A stretch of 64,000 nucleotides of DNA from Hygrocybe punicea (Eukaryota > Basidiomycota > Agaricomycetes > Agaricales > Hygrophoraceae): assembly GCA_963556145.1 (NCBI GenBank), contig OY744473.1:124001-188000 (forward strand), in the 5' to 3' direction. This document shows positions 11,123-21,491 of this stretch, piece by piece. Made by a program: the position numbers and the translations under genes. Each line of letters begins with the position of its first letter. The stretch's first letter is position 1. Under the pieces are notes generated by a model. It was not told the DNA's origin. It made no database searches and saw nothing but the letters and a program-made list of their open reading frames with translations.

Positions 11123-11789
11123 TGGCAATGGCAACCAGGCAACGACAACGGCAATGGCCAGCAGCAGCAGCAACAGCGGAAGCAGCAGCAACAGCGGAAG
11201 CAGCAGCAACAGCGGAAGCAGCAGCGCCGGCAGCAACGGCAGCAGCAGCAGCGGCAACAGCAAAAGCCATCCAACGGCAACGACAACCACGACGGCCAGC
11301 AGCAGCAGCAGCAATGCCGGCAGCAGCAGCAACAGCGGCAGCAGCAACGGCAGCAACGGCGGCAGCAGCGGCAGCAGCAACGGCAGCAACAGCGGCAGCA
11401 GCAGCAGCAGCAACGGCCACGACAGCAGCAGCAGCAGCAGTGGCAGCAGCAATGGCGATGGCAGCAGCAGCAGCGCCAGCAACAGCAGCAGTGGCAGCAG
11501 CAGCAGCAGCAGCAGCGCCGGACAGCTCCCCCACAGCCCAACTACCTCGCGAAGTGCAGCGCCGTATCAATTGATATGTGCCTGCCATTCACAAGGAGAA
11601 CAGAGCTCATGGGGTGAGCCCACCTCGGTCCGGGGTTCAGACCGTGTCTGAACCCAGACCGAATGCGGAGAGACGGTTCGATGCTGTCTGGGTTCTGGTT
11701 TGGCCCTGCACCAAACCGGACCCGAAGTTTGGTTCGCGGTTCCACCAAAAAGGGTCGGAACCGGACCGAACTGAACTTCGGCAACACTA
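10572..11789 (-). mobile_element. hAT-like non-autonomous element with triplet-repeat core
   Basis: Termini are TAGTGTTGCCG at 10572 and its inverted counterpart ending GGCAACACTA at 11789. Both sides carry the identical 8 bp CGCATCGC (10564-10571 and 11790-11797), the target duplication of the hAT superfamily. The same family appears inverted at 62744-64000. Inside are GAACC/GGTTC-rich subterminal repeats, a conserved intron-like block (GGTATG at 10900 to GACAG at 10947), a long CAG/CAA/GGC array (11030-11520), and the palindrome ATCAATTGAT (11567-11576). No transposase is present. Long Gln, Ser, Ala, Leu or Cys frames here are products of the array. The insertion lies in the untranslated leader of the Ty3-type element. 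Confidence 0.85.
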
Positions 11790-12084
11790 CGCATCGCCTA
11801 CGTCCCTGACTTCGACCTCGTTAGAACCCCCGTCCACGTCTTCGCTCTCGACATCGAAAACTCCGTCATCGTCATTGTCTCCGTCTTCGCTCTCGACATC
11901 GAAAACTCCGTCATCATCATCGTCCCCGTCTTCGTCTTCATCCACGCTGTCATCATCCACGTTACCCGACCCGCTCATCATACACCCAAGAACCGCTTCA
12001 TCGACATCTCAGCACCTTCCACCCACATTGACTTCGACTGCCGGATCCTCGACTGCTACCGTTCCCCATGTTACTCCTTGACAG
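11790..12084 (+). other. Ty3 element leader
   Basis: This is the leader between the hAT insertion and the gag start. It holds a duplicated ~60 bp TCGACATCGAAAACTCC-type unit (11840-11920), then a pyrimidine-rich end with TTGACAG just before the gag ATG at 12085, which could be a 3' splice site. Confidence 0.5.
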
Positions 12085-13770
12085 ATGCCCGCTCGCGGTC
12101 ACTCCACGGCCCCGACCTTCGACGGGAACCTGCTCAATTTAAACCGCTTCTTCGAAGAAGTCGAGATACTTGCTGCCGATGCCGCTCTCGACGACGCAGG
12201 ACGCATTAAGCATAGTCTGCGCTACGCGTCGCTTAGCGACTACGAGCTTTGGGCGAGTTTACCTAGCGTGACCGGCGTTGATTATACCGCGTTCAAAAGG
12301 AGCATACTCGTGCTATACCTGGGCACAGAAGACGATCACCGGTACACTATGGCAGATCTCGACCATCTTACGCACACCCAAACCGCTTACAGTATCCGTA
12401 CCCGCGCCGAACTTGGCGAATATTACCGCGAGTTCATTCAGATCTCAGGATTCCTCTTAGACAAGGGTCGAATCTCTCCTCGAGAACGGCTTCCATCTCA
12501 AGCTTAAAAAGGACATCAAAACCCATCTGCAGAACCAAAAGCCGAACCATTTCCATAGCGACCCTTACGACTTCCAGGACTTCCACAATTGCGCCCACTT
12601 CCTGCTGGCTGGAACCGTGGCCGAACCGTCCACCATCTCTTGTCTATCGTCAACGTCGCCTGCCGCCATCCGGTACTCGACTCCAATAGAACCTGCCACC
12701 CGCTACCCGCAACCCGCTCGCTATGACCTGGTCATTCCTAAAGCAGAACCGGTTGAACCTAACGTATCCGACCTATTTCGTCTCGTTTCGCAACAACTCG
12801 CCGTCCTCACGCAAGCCCTCACCGAACGCAACAACCCCCCAAAGCCGTGTGCAAATAGGGCTGAGCCGACCACCGCGGGACAGGGTTTCACCAATTTCAA
12901 CTGCCTCTTTTGCGACGACCCGTTCCATTGTATACGCGATTGTCCCATCTGCGAGCAGTACACTCGAGACGGGATATGCCGCAAGAACGAGCACGGCCGC
13001 ATTGTATTGCCTAATGGAATGTATCTTCCAAAGGCTATCGTCGGCAAAAATATGAAGGATTGCTTCGACGCGTGGCACGCACAGAACCCCGGCAACCACG
13101 CTCCCCCTGCCCGCAACCCCACAGAACCGTTCCAACGCAACCCGCCGCCTCATGTCAAAGCTAACTTTGTCTCCGCCGTCGAAGTACCCACCTACGAACC
13201 AGAGGCCACCACCGAGTACGCCGACATCTTTCAGTCCACGACGTGCGACATCGACAACGACAACGAACAGATTAAGGTTCTGGAAGCCGAAGTGCAGCGG
13301 CTTCGTAAACGGGTTAGATTCGACGGTGTAGAGATCCCATCAAAGACGAAAGGCAAGTCTAGAGAAACGTTTCCCAATCCGCCCGCCACTTCCACGTCCA
13401 TCCCCGCCGCGAAACCCGCCGAGAAAATGTCTACCAGACCTGTCAACGAGCACCCGATCACCATCGTTCCACCTTCGAACACGCGGCCGACCGAGCCGAC
13501 CACCTTCGTGCTGCGCACTCCCCAGAACCTTCCCGCGTCGCACCCCCAGTACCGCTACCAGGCCCCCATTGAAGATCCCGGTATCACCAAATCCGTCATT
13601 GACCGTGCGCTCGATTCTCAAGTCTGCATTTCGCAACGAGAACTTTTAGCCATGTCATCCGATGCCCGCCGTCACATGAAGGACCTCACTACATCGAAAA
13701 AGGTCACCGCCGAAAGTAACAATGTCGAGGTCTTCCACTTTCACGTACCCGAAATCCCTACCCGCGCCTG
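12085..13770 (+). pseudogene. Ty3-type gag with zinc knuckle
   Basis: The frame opens at ATG 12085 (MPARGHSTAPTFDGN) and reads as a retrotransposon capsid region to about 12480. A one-base frameshift there moves the match to the frame that continues ENGFHLKLKKDIK and LLAGTVAEPS. A single CCHC knuckle (CLFCDDPFHCIRDC, spacing C-2-C-4-H-4-C) lies at about 12902-12943. It is followed by a Pro-rich linker and a basic segment (LRKRVRFDG). The protein would coat element RNA in virus-like particles. This is a fungal retrotransposon, not an infectious virus. The gene runs on into the protease without its own stop, as in Gag-Pol fusions. Confidence 0.8.
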
Positions 13771-14253
13771 CCAACATTGTCAGGAAAACGTCCCGCTCGT
13801 CGTTGGCCGCGACTCAGTCCCTCTTCGTGCGGTCTACCCGCTCATCAACGGCAAGTTCGTATTCGAGTGCGTCCTCGACAACGGTTCCATGATCATCGGC
13901 ATGCAACGCGATATTTGGGAGAAACTCGGTTACGGCCTCCAAAACATGAAGATGTGCAGTCAGCAAACAAGAGCGACAATGATACCCTCGGCCGGATCGC
14001 CAATCTCAAATTTACCTTCGGCGACGTTGATCTTTTCCTCCAAGTCCAAGTCGTCGACGACGCCCCCTACGAGATCCTCATCAGCCGCCCGTTCTTCACG
14101 CTTTCCGAGGCCCTTACGAAGGATTATAAAAACGGAGAGCAACAAGTCACGATCACGGATCCAAACACCGGCGCCGTCGTCACCTTGCCCACCATCGAGC
14201 ACAACCAAAAGAACCGACGAGAGCGGTCCGACACCGGAAAGCCGGATTTTTAG
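13771..14253 (+). pseudogene. Ty3-type aspartic protease region
   Basis: The region reads PLINGKFVFECVLDNGSM, with the catalytic Asp in the form LDNGS, then IWEKLGYGLQNMKMCS. After a one-base frameshift near 13965 it continues with LKFTFGDVDLFLQVQVVD and PYEILISRPFF, the usual C-terminal half of a retropepsin fold in these elements. A further frameshift near 14250 leads into the RT frame (LEVEDLEIPLGKDAPG). The product would cleave the Gag-Pol polyprotein. The frameshifts mean that this copy cannot do so. Confidence 0.75.
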
Positions 14254-16148
14254 AAGTCGAGGACCTGGAGATACCTCTCGGGAAGGACGCACCGGGAGAT
14301 GAGAAGCCGCCAATCGAAAGCGACCACACCTATACCACGAACTATGCTTCCCTTTTGCCGTTTCCCCTAGAAGAGGACTTATGTTTTTCTATCGATTTAG
14401 ATTTCTCTTCATCTCAGCCTCAGACTGCCGCCCAGTACATTTCATTGTTGACCGATGTACAAAATCAGATACGTACTACCGATACCCTTCCTTCGTCTTG
14501 TTCCGTTTCCGCTCCCGCGTCACCTATTTCTTCTTCGAATATTTGTAACAAAGCCCCTACTGAACACGCTACTTATATCTCGTATACCACCCCCCCTACC
14601 AGGGACCTAAAAGGAGTCGTTACCAAGAAAAAGTATAAGAAGGTAGCCGATCGTATCCACCCAATTTCTACCACTCTCCCCAATGAATACCGTATCATAC
14701 GCGAGATCACTGGCGACCTGCTAGCCGATTTACCCACGCTCCCGACTCACCCGCCCGACTTTACACCTGGCACCCACTATACCCAGGAACGACACGACGC
14801 GATGCCGATGAACCCAGATGGATTCCTTTGGCCTGAGGAAGAAAAACTCGGCCACCATATCATCAGAACACAAGAAGCCACCTTCGCCTGGAACGAATCC
14901 GAGAAAGGCCAGTTCAATACGGACTACTTCCCACCGATCCACATTCCCACCGTACCGCACGACCCGTGGGTCCATCGCAATATCCCAATCCCACCCGGCA
15001 TCCTTGACAAAGTCATCGGCATCATCAAAGACAAAATTAACGCCAGTACCTATGAACCCTCGAATTCGTCATACCGCTCCCGCTGGTTCTGCATTTTGAA
15101 AAAGGATGGGAAGTCTCTTCAAATCGTCCACGATCTACAGCCGCTTAACACCGTCACTATTTGCGATCCCGCTGTACCGCCCATGACCAAGCACTTGGCC
15201 GAGGCCTTTGGCGGCCACTCTTGCTACGCTTCCTTCGACCTCTTCGTCTCTTTCAACCAACGCCTCGTCCACCCCTCATCTCGGGACTATATGACCTTTC
15301 AGTCTCCACTCAGAACGCTTCGACTTACGCAGATCGCTATGGGATACACAAATTCCCCGCAGATCCTACACGGTGACTCCACGTACATCCTCCGTGACGA
15401 AATCCCTCATCTTGCCGTTCCGTATATGGATGGTATTCCCGTCAAAGGGCCTCCAACCCGCTACGAGCAACCCGACAGTACCTACGAGACCATACCCGAG
15501 AACCCGGCAATCCGACGTTTCATTTGGGAGCACTTCCAAGGTGTCAACCGCGTCATCCAGCGTTTCCGCTATGTCGGCGGTACCTTCAACGGCAAGAAAC
15601 TCGAGTTGTGTCGACCCTCAGTCATCGTTGTCGGCCACCAATGCACATATGAAGGAAGAGTAGCCGATGACTCCAAAGTACAGAAGATTCGCGATTGGCC
15701 ACTGCCGACCAACCTCACCGAAGTTCGCGCCTTTCTCGGTATCTGCGGCGTCTTGCGTATTTTTATCAAGGACTTCTCGCTCCACTCCCGACCCCTCGTC
15801 CGTCTTACCCGCAAAGGTATACCCTTCGAGTTTGGTGAAGAAGAAGAGACCGCCATCGACTACCTCAAAAAAGCCGTCATTTCATCGCCAGCGCTGCGCG
15901 CTATCGATTACACGCGTGAATGGGAGGTCATTCTCGCCGTCAATTCATCCATCCTTGGAGTCGGCTTCGTTCTCATGCAAATCCACGCTGACGGAAAACG
16001 TTATCCGAATCGCTTTGGTTCAATATCGTGGAATGAACGCGAAGCCTGATACTCCCAGTCCAAGCTCGAACTCTACGGCCTCTTCAGGGCCCTCTGCGCC
16101 TACCAAATCTTCATCATCGGCGTCCACAACCTCACCGTCGAAGTCGAT
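14254..16148 (+). pseudogene. Ty3-type reverse transcriptase and RNase H
   Basis: The long frame from 14355 contains the RT fingers (SRWFCILKKDGKSLQIVHDL), the first Asp in SCYASFDLFVSFNQR, and the active-site box. The box reads YMDG rather than YMDD (near 15424): the second catalytic Asp codon is GGT. The thumb and RNase H follow (IDYTREWEVILAVNSSILG, then after a stop YSQSKLELYGLFRALCAY). The stop is a TGA at 16047-16049 where Arg is expected (CGA to TGA). The gene would copy element RNA to DNA. Both the YMDG change and the stop mark it inactive. Confidence 0.85.
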
Positions 16149-17900
16149 GTGAAGTACATAAAAGGGATGCTCAACAACCCCGACATTCAGCCCAATGCAA
16201 CGATCAACCAATGGATAGCCGGCGTGCTCTTATTTGACTTTAGACTCATTCACGTACCCGCTTCCACACACGGTGCACCCGACGGACTCTCCAGACGCCC
16301 CCACGCTGCAGAAGACCCCGAGGAGATTGACAACTCCGACGATTGGCTCGACCACTCCTATGGTTTCTTTATGGAAGTCGTCAACTACCGACCCGTCCCC
16401 ATACCGTCTAAGCCGATTGCCGTATGCGGCCGATGCCATGCCACAGCCGACCGACTCCACGAGTTACCCGCCGTCCTTGTCTACACAAATCAGGAAGCCG
16501 TCTCTGACATACCGCAATCCGATAAAGCCCACGCGGCCGACGTTCGTCTTGCCCTTGTCAAGACTTGGTTACGAGATCTAACCCAACCCGTGAACCTCAC
16601 GGATGAAGAATACCATCTGTTCTTACGATATGCCCTTGAATTCTTTGTCACCGATAACAAGCTTTGGCGCAAAGACCGTCACAGAAAACACAAACTCATC
16701 ATACTGCCCGACCGCCGGCTTCAGTTACTCAAAGACGCTCACGACTCTCTCGGCCACAAAGGTATATTCTCCATCCGCGCTCGGCTACTCGATCGTTTCT
16801 GGTGGCCGCACCTCGACCACGACGTTAAGTGGTACGTCCAGTCTTGCCATCAGTGCCAAGTACGGCAAATGCGTTATCACCACATTCCGCCAACCGTTGC
16901 TACACTGGCCTCACTATTCCGCAAAGCATACGTCGACACGATGTTTATGCCACGATCCGGCGGCTACCGGTACATTGTCCAAGCCCGTTGCTCCCTCTCC
17001 GCTTATCCCGAGTTCCGAATGCTACACCGCGAGACCAGCTCGACCATCGGCACATTCCTGTTCGAAGACATCTTATGCCGTTGGGGCGCTCTCGAAGAAA
17101 TCGTTACCGACAACGGCAAGCCGTTCGTAGAAGCACTCGACTATCTTGCCTCCCGCTACGGTATCCGGCACATCCGCATTTCGCCCTATAACTCACAAGC
17201 GAATGGACCCATTGAGCGTCGCCACCTAGATGTCCGGGAGGCCATTATGAAAAGTTGTGACGGAGATGAAAAGAAATGGCACACCATAACCCACTCCGTA
17301 TTTTGGGCCGAACGGGTCACGACACACAAAAGCCTCAGATACTCGTCCTACTACATCGCACACGGAGTAGAACCGCTTTTTCCATTTGATTTTGCCAAAG
17401 CTACGTACATGGTTCCGACGCAAGATACGATGTCTACGACCGACCTCATAGTCATCCGTGCCCGACAACTTCGTAAATGAGAAGCCGACCTCGATCGGGT
17501 CAAAGAAAAGCTTACCAAATCTCGGCTCGCATCCGCCTGGCAATTCGAGCAGAAATACGCCAACACGATCAAAGTTTTCGACTTCGAACCCGGTAACCTC
17601 GTTCTCGTCCGAAATTCACGTATCGAAATGTCTCTCGATCGTAAAGCAAAACCGCAGTACTTTGGACCCATTGTCATCAGGAAAACAGAAGGCGGATCCT
17701 ACATACTCGCCGAACTCGACGGTGCAGTTTCTAAATCTCGATTTGCCGCTTTCCGAGTCGTACCCTACCACGCCCGCTCAAAAATATCGATACCGTTGGA
17801 CGACTTCTTACAATACCCCGATGCCGACGATACCGATTCAAACGATCTTGATGATCCGACGTACCTGCCCTCTATAGACTCCTCACCCGACGATGATTAA
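16149..17900 (+). pseudogene. Ty3-type integrase
   Basis: After the RNase H tail (HVPASTHGAPDGLSRRP) comes an H2C2 zinc-binding region (HDSLGHKGIFSIRARLL, then CHQCQVRQ) near 16740-16870. The DDE core follows: YVDTMFM with the first Asp, EEIVTDNGKPF with the second, and NSQANGPIERRH with the Glu. A TGA at 17478-17480 interrupts RARQLRK/EADLDRV, again where CGA is likely. The tail resumes to 17900 with PGNLVLVRNSRIE and QYFGPIVIRKTEGGSY, the GPY/F-type module. No chromodomain is recognisable at the C-terminus, which ends in an acidic stretch. The stop codon makes this copy defective. Confidence 0.85.
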
Positions 17901-18108
17901 GCATTTCATTTATATTCTGTCCACGTTATACCCCCATTTTATTTAGTTCCTCTTAGTTTTCTAACGATATGACGAATGATGCGAATAGTCCTATGTCTTT
18001 GGGAGCCGATCGGCTTTCCTTAGCTGGGTGAACAAGCTGACACATCTTTTATGTACACGATATATTTTTTTATTATATATACAACAGGCTCGTTATTTTT
18101 TATATATT
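17901..18108. other. Convergent 3' region between pol and the antisense gene
   Basis: These 208 bases are AT-rich (TATATATTTTTTTATTATATATAC-type tracts, 18060-18110) and probably hold the 3' ends of both convergent transcripts. No frame is present. Confidence 0.5.
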
Positions 18109-18273
18109 TTACAGGCGGCCGGTCTCGTAATCCCGCTTCAACATCGCCAACCTTGAGGTCGACCGTTCGAGATCGACACGGAGCCGCTGGAACTCTTGAC
18201 CGAAGTGGATGAGGTGACAGTTGACATTGGTGCCCAGGGCTCCCAGCTCCTCCGTAAGGACCGCTAGCCACGC
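18109..18273 (-). pseudogene. Antisense Zn2Cys6-like gene, C-terminal piece
   Basis: On the minus strand the frame enters from the short-LTR element's target site and reads WLAVLTEELGALGTNVNC, then EFQRLRVDLERSTSRL, and ends at TAA 18109-18111. Joined to the piece at 21012-21491 after removal of 18274-21011 and one ACGC copy, the frame is continuous (ENYEQVSA then WLAVLTEE). It is a Leu-heptad, coiled-coil-like tail. This part fixes the stop codon of the gene. Confidence 0.75.
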
Positions 18274-18428
18274 TGGAGTGGTACGGAGATACCACTCCGA
18301 GGGCTAGCTGGAGAATCTCGCAGAAGAGCTGGCGAGGAAGGATGGATTCGGACTGACTACTGACAGGGATCTATCTACAACGAACCGTGGGAGCCTCGTC
18401 ACGTGACTAGGCACTCGCTACTACTCCA
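18274..18428 (-). repeat. Short LTR, 3' copy (155 bp)
   Basis: This is a direct repeat of 20857-21011. It contains an internal inverted repeat near its TGG end (TGGAGTGGTA...TACCACTCCG-like), so the end can fold. CACGTGAC (18402-18409) holds an E-box-like palindrome. Confidence 0.9.
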
Positions 18429-18543
18429 AGTGCCCCCCTTCCTCATAGCGACGTCCTCGTCGCTATCAAAGACTCGAAACAGGGGGGAAAGAGGAAAAGA
18501 AAAGGGGGAAAACAGACTGAAAGACAGACCAAAAACAACCAAG

Positions 18544-20634
18544 CTAGTCTACTCCACTAGGGTCTAGTAAAGGAGGTCCAAGACTGGGATCAAAGGAAAC
18601 AGGAATCTGTCTGAAAAAAGATGGGAGAGAAACAGAGGGATGGGAAAGGTTATGAGAAACGTGGTGGACACGAGCCAGAAGTTTTGATGAGTTTCGCATA
18701 GAGATAGTGGGAAGGTGGTGGGGTTGTACTCGATACGGGGAGTCGTCGAAATGTATTGGGTATCGTTGATAACGAGGTGGGAGTCTATTTACAGGGTATC
18801 TCGGGGGAAGGTTTTGAGGGTGGACGCGGCGGTGACGGTAGCGAAGCGTGGACCATGGATTTTGCACTCGGGGGTAGGTAAGGGTGGGGACATTCTTGGG
18901 TCGCCAGATGGGGACGTGGGTATGATAGGTGTTGCGCCAAGTATGATTTTGGCAGGGGGTGTTGAATGTGGGGACAGCTTGAGTTTTTGGGGTAGGGATA
19001 TTGGTGCGGCACGCTGACGGCGGTGTCTCCATGGGCTCCGTTTGTGTAGACACGTTGGCATATCGTTTTGTGGGGCTAGGTGGGTCTCCTTCACATGCGG
19101 TCGTGTGTTGGAACGTTTCGTCGTGCTGTTTTATTCCCTTTCGGTGGGGTTTGTCCCCGGTGCGCGTTTCCTCCTTCGTGCTCGCGTGTTGTCGCGTTTT
19201 CTCACCCTGCTCTTTGTTGTTTTGCCTCGCAGCGCCATTTGCTTTGTCTCGGCTCTCTCCTGCAAGGAACTCCGCGATCTCGGATGCCAGAGGCCACGAC
19301 TGGCCGTGCGGGTCTCCATGACGCGTTTGGTGGATGGTGGAAGCGCGGTACGGTGTGGGGACGAGATGGTCGTGTTGAGGGTTCGGTTTTGGGTCAGGGT
19401 AGACGGGGATGGTGGCGCGAGACGGTGTAGGCGCGAGACGTTCGTGTCGGAGGGGTTTCGAGGCCGGTTTCGCGGTGCTGGGAGTGGGCATGCCGGTGGG
19501 CGTTGAACACTCACGCTCATGCGAGCTTTTTGGGTTGGGGTGGGATATGGTTGCAGGCTGGGATGGAACGGGCGCGGGACAGGGCTCTGGGGTTGGCCTT
19601 GCATTGGGGTTGGGTCTACACGCCGGGCGTTCGCGCTCACGGCCGCTTTTGGCGCTGGGGTTGGGGTATTTCGAAGGCAGCTCACGGCTGCGCTCTGCTC
19701 GGGGGTGCTTGGGGTTGGGGGTGGCGAGAGCCATGGGCGCTGGGTATTCGCGTCCGTGTTCGGTTTGGAGGTGGTTGGCATTGTGGGACGGTGTGGTGGA
19801 CGCGTTTGACGTGGGCTGGGGCTCGTCTTGGTACACCGGCATTGGCGTCTGTGGTTTCCGGGTCAACGGGGGCGGGGCCGTACGTTGGGGTTGCGGCTGA
19901 GGTGCTGGTGGTGCTTCGCGGTGCTTCACGTTCGTTGGTGACGTGGCGGCAGCAGCTGGGCTGGACTGGGGTTCGTTTGGGCACACGGGTGCTCGCGTTG
20001 GCCGTTCCTGGGTCGACGTGGGTGTGGTTGGACGCTGGGGCCATGGTCCGAGTATTGAAGGCGAAGGCTGCAGCGTTGGGTGCAGCCGTAACATGGCAGT
20101 CGTGTTGGGCGTGATGGGCACGCGAGCGGACGGCGTTGGGGCCTGCGAGACGGTAGACGGGGTTGCCGTTGACGTTGTGGGGACTTGGGGCGTGGTTGCG
20201 AGGGTGGGGGACGCGAACGTGGCGGTTGGGTTTGGGGCGCGTTCTGACGCGTTTTGCAGCGAGGGTGGGGCCATTTGGGTGGGCAATAACGACGTGGCGT
20301 GCTCGGGCGCGAACGTCGACGCTTTTGGTGGAGGTGGGCGTGCTGTGGTGTGCAGGGTTGAATCTTGGGGTCCGTGCCTCGTTTTTGGCTGGCCACAGTT
20401 GGCGGTAAGGTGGGTCGACGAGGCTGTTGAATGTTCACGGTCGGAGGCACTGGGTGGTGTTGGGATGGCGTTGGCGGGCACCGGGGCAGTGAGCGTCGTC
20501 GTTGTGTTCATTTGGGTCCACGTCGCTGTGGGCTGGGCCGTTGGTGGCGAGATTGTTGGTTCTCTTTTTGTGTTGGTTTTCCGCCGCGTTTTTTCCTTCT
20601 TCGCTCGTTCTTTTTGCTTCTTTTTCGTAGTCAT
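18544..20634 (-). CDS. Pro/Thr-rich 696-residue ORF of the short-LTR element
   Basis: The ATG is at 20634 on the minus strand, about 220 bases downstream of the 5' LTR. The protein starts with a very basic block (MTTKKKQKERAKKEKTRRK, residues 1-25). A long Pro/Thr/Ser/Ala-rich region follows with frequent basic residues. The last ~150 residues are more ordered, with repeated Tyr-Arg-Pro segments (NLPPRYPVNRLPPRYQRYP). I see no zinc knuckle, protease or polymerase motif. Position between primer site and purine tract suggests a Gag-like role, as in TR-GAG elements, but the sequence does not prove that. Strong strand asymmetry (C-rich on the minus strand) also opens long frames on the plus strand, so some of this length may be compositional. 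The frame is nevertheless intact over 2.1 kb. Confidence 0.5.
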   Translation of the reverse strand: MTTKKKQKERAKKEKTRRKTNTKREPTISPPTAQPTATWTQMNTTTTLTAPVPANAIPTPPSASDREHSTASSTHLTANCGQPKTRHGPQDSTLHTTARPPPPKASTFAPEHATSLLPTQMAPPSLQNASERAPNPTATFASPTLATTPQVPTTSTATPSTVSQAPTPSARVPITPNTTAMLRLHPTLQPSPSILGPWPQRPTTPTSTQERPTRAPVCPNEPQSSPAAAATSPTNVKHREAPPAPQPQPQRTAPPPLTRKPQTPMPVYQDEPQPTSNASTTPSHNANHLQTEHGREYPAPMALATPNPKHPRAERSRELPSKYPNPSAKSGRERERPACRPNPNARPTPEPCPAPVPSQPATISHPNPKSSHERECSTPTGMPTPSTAKPASKPLRHERLAPTPSRATIPVYPDPKPNPQHDHLVPTPYRASTIHQTRHGDPHGQSWPLASEIAEFLAGESRDKANGAARQNNKEQGEKTRQHASTKEETRTGDKPHRKGIKQHDETFQHTTACEGDPPSPTKRYANVSTQTEPMETPPSACRTNIPTPKTQAVPTFNTPCQNHTWRNTYHTHVPIWRPKNVPTLTYPRVQNPWSTLRYRHRRVHPQNLPPRYPVNRLPPRYQRYPIHFDDSPYRVQPHHLPTISMRNSSKLLARVHHVSHNLSHPSVSLPSFFRQIPVSFDPSLGPPLLDPSGVD

Positions 20635-20825
20635 TTGTGTAGGTCGAGAAAATGAGAATGTTTGATGCTCGGAAAATCGTTTGGTGCTTGGAAAATCACT
20701 TGGTGCTCGGGGAACTGCTCGGTGCGCGGTGCTCTGTGCTCTGTGCTCTGTACTCGGAAAATCGCTGGGGTGCTGAAAAATGACTGGAAATCGCTGGAAG
20801 TCGCTGAAAGTCGCTCAAGACAGAA

Positions 20826-20853
20826 GCTGGGTTCGAATCCGCTCTCATCACCA
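20826..20853 (-). other. Primer-binding site resembling a tRNA 3' end
   Basis: The plus strand reads GGTTCGAATCC (a T-arm consensus) followed by GCTCTCATCACCA, ending in CCA at 20851-20853, three bases from the LTR. The minus strand therefore presents the complement of a tRNA 3' end of about 24 bases. One base seems lost against a standard acceptor stem. This fits the minus orientation of the element. Confidence 0.7.
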
Positions 20854-20856
20854 CGT

Positions 20857-21011
20857 TGGAGTGGTACGGAGATACCACTCCGAGGGCTAGCTGGAGAATC
20901 TCGCAGAAGAGCTGGCGAGGAAGGATGGATTCGGACTGACTACTGACAGGGATCTATCTACAACGAACCGTGGGAGCCTCGTCACGTGACTAGGCACTCG
21001 CTACTACTCCA
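20857..21011 (-). repeat. Short LTR, 5' copy (155 bp)
   Basis: This copy matches 18274-18428 base for base as far as I can see by eye. The near-identity suggests a recent insertion, younger than the surrounding Ty3 element, whose LTRs differ by about 4%. Confidence 0.9.
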
Positions 21012-21491
21012 ACGCCGACACTTGCTCGTAATTCTCCATCATCAAAATGAACGGGTTTGCTGCCGAGGCCGCCCTAAGCCTTTTCGTCGGCCGCTCTTCC
21101 TCCGACTCCTCCTCGTCTTCGTCATCGTCCTCGACCGATTCCACATCCTCGACCCACGGTTTGCTCGTTGAGGCCCGGGCAGGCCTACTGCAGATCGGCT
21201 TTGTCGTGAACGACAACGGCTTCCTCGTGCCGACCGCGACCTCTTTCCCCTTTCCGGTATCCACCTTGCGCCGACCCCCGCCCGTCCGGTGTGTAGCGTT
21301 AGTACATCTTTTCTTCAGCCTCCAGCATCGTTCGCACACGTAGCCCGTGACACCTCGACATGCCTCTTGAGCCTTGACGCAGTTGGTGCAGGGTTGTAGG
21401 GGAAACGGCCCGGTGAACTGTTACCAGGATCAGTGACTAAAGAACAAATGAACCGATACAGGAACTCACCGTCGTACCAGCCAGGTTACAA
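21012..21491 (-). pseudogene. Antisense Zn2Cys6-like gene, central piece
   Basis: On the minus strand this piece starts at the Helitron insertion point (21491) with CNLAGTT. A ~55 bp intron with donor GTGAGT (near 21470) and acceptor CAG (near 21421) follows. The next exon reads FTGPFPLQPCTNCVKAQEAC and on to CERCWRLKKRC. The cysteines are spaced C-2-C-6-C-7-C-2-C-6-C, the pattern of a fungal Zn2Cys6 DNA-binding cluster. A basic stretch, a Glu/Asp-rich stretch (SVEDDDEDEEESEEERP) and ANPFILMMENYEQVSA follow up to the short-LTR insertion. Having the cluster in the middle of the protein is unlike standard Zn2Cys6 activators, which carry it near the N-terminus. The role is unknown. Confidence 0.75.

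Larger units (their letters stand above)
18274..21011 (-). mobile_element. Short-LTR (TRIM/LARD-like) element with one ORF
   Basis: Two nearly identical 155 bp direct repeats (18274-18428 and 20857-21011) start TGGAGT and end ACTCCA. The element is flanked by ACGC on both sides (18270-18273 and 21012-21015). Orientation is minus. A purine tract lies just outside the left repeat (minus GAGGAAGGGGGGCACT). A tRNA-3'-end-like primer site lies three bases inside the right repeat. The interior encodes one long minus-strand frame and no RT, RNase H or integrase. It must depend on another element for transposition. It sits inside the antisense Zn2Cys6-like gene of the Ty3 element. Confidence 0.85.

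Noticed and set aside
10883..11651. Long Gln, Ser, Ala, Leu and Cys frames on both strands as genes
   Set aside because: All frames are open because of the CAG/CAA/GGC array. The same effect occurs at 9038-9511 and 62916-63709, and no conserved domain flanks them.
19001..20665. Plus-strand frames (for example 19943-20665) inside the short-LTR element as genes
   Set aside because: LTR polarity (primer site and purine tract) and the longest frame are both on the minus strand. The plus frames result from G-rich composition.
20826..20853. tRNA gene suggested by GGTTCGAATCC and CCA
   Set aside because: Only the T-arm and acceptor end are present. The position three bases from an LTR and the encoded CCA fit a primer-binding site.
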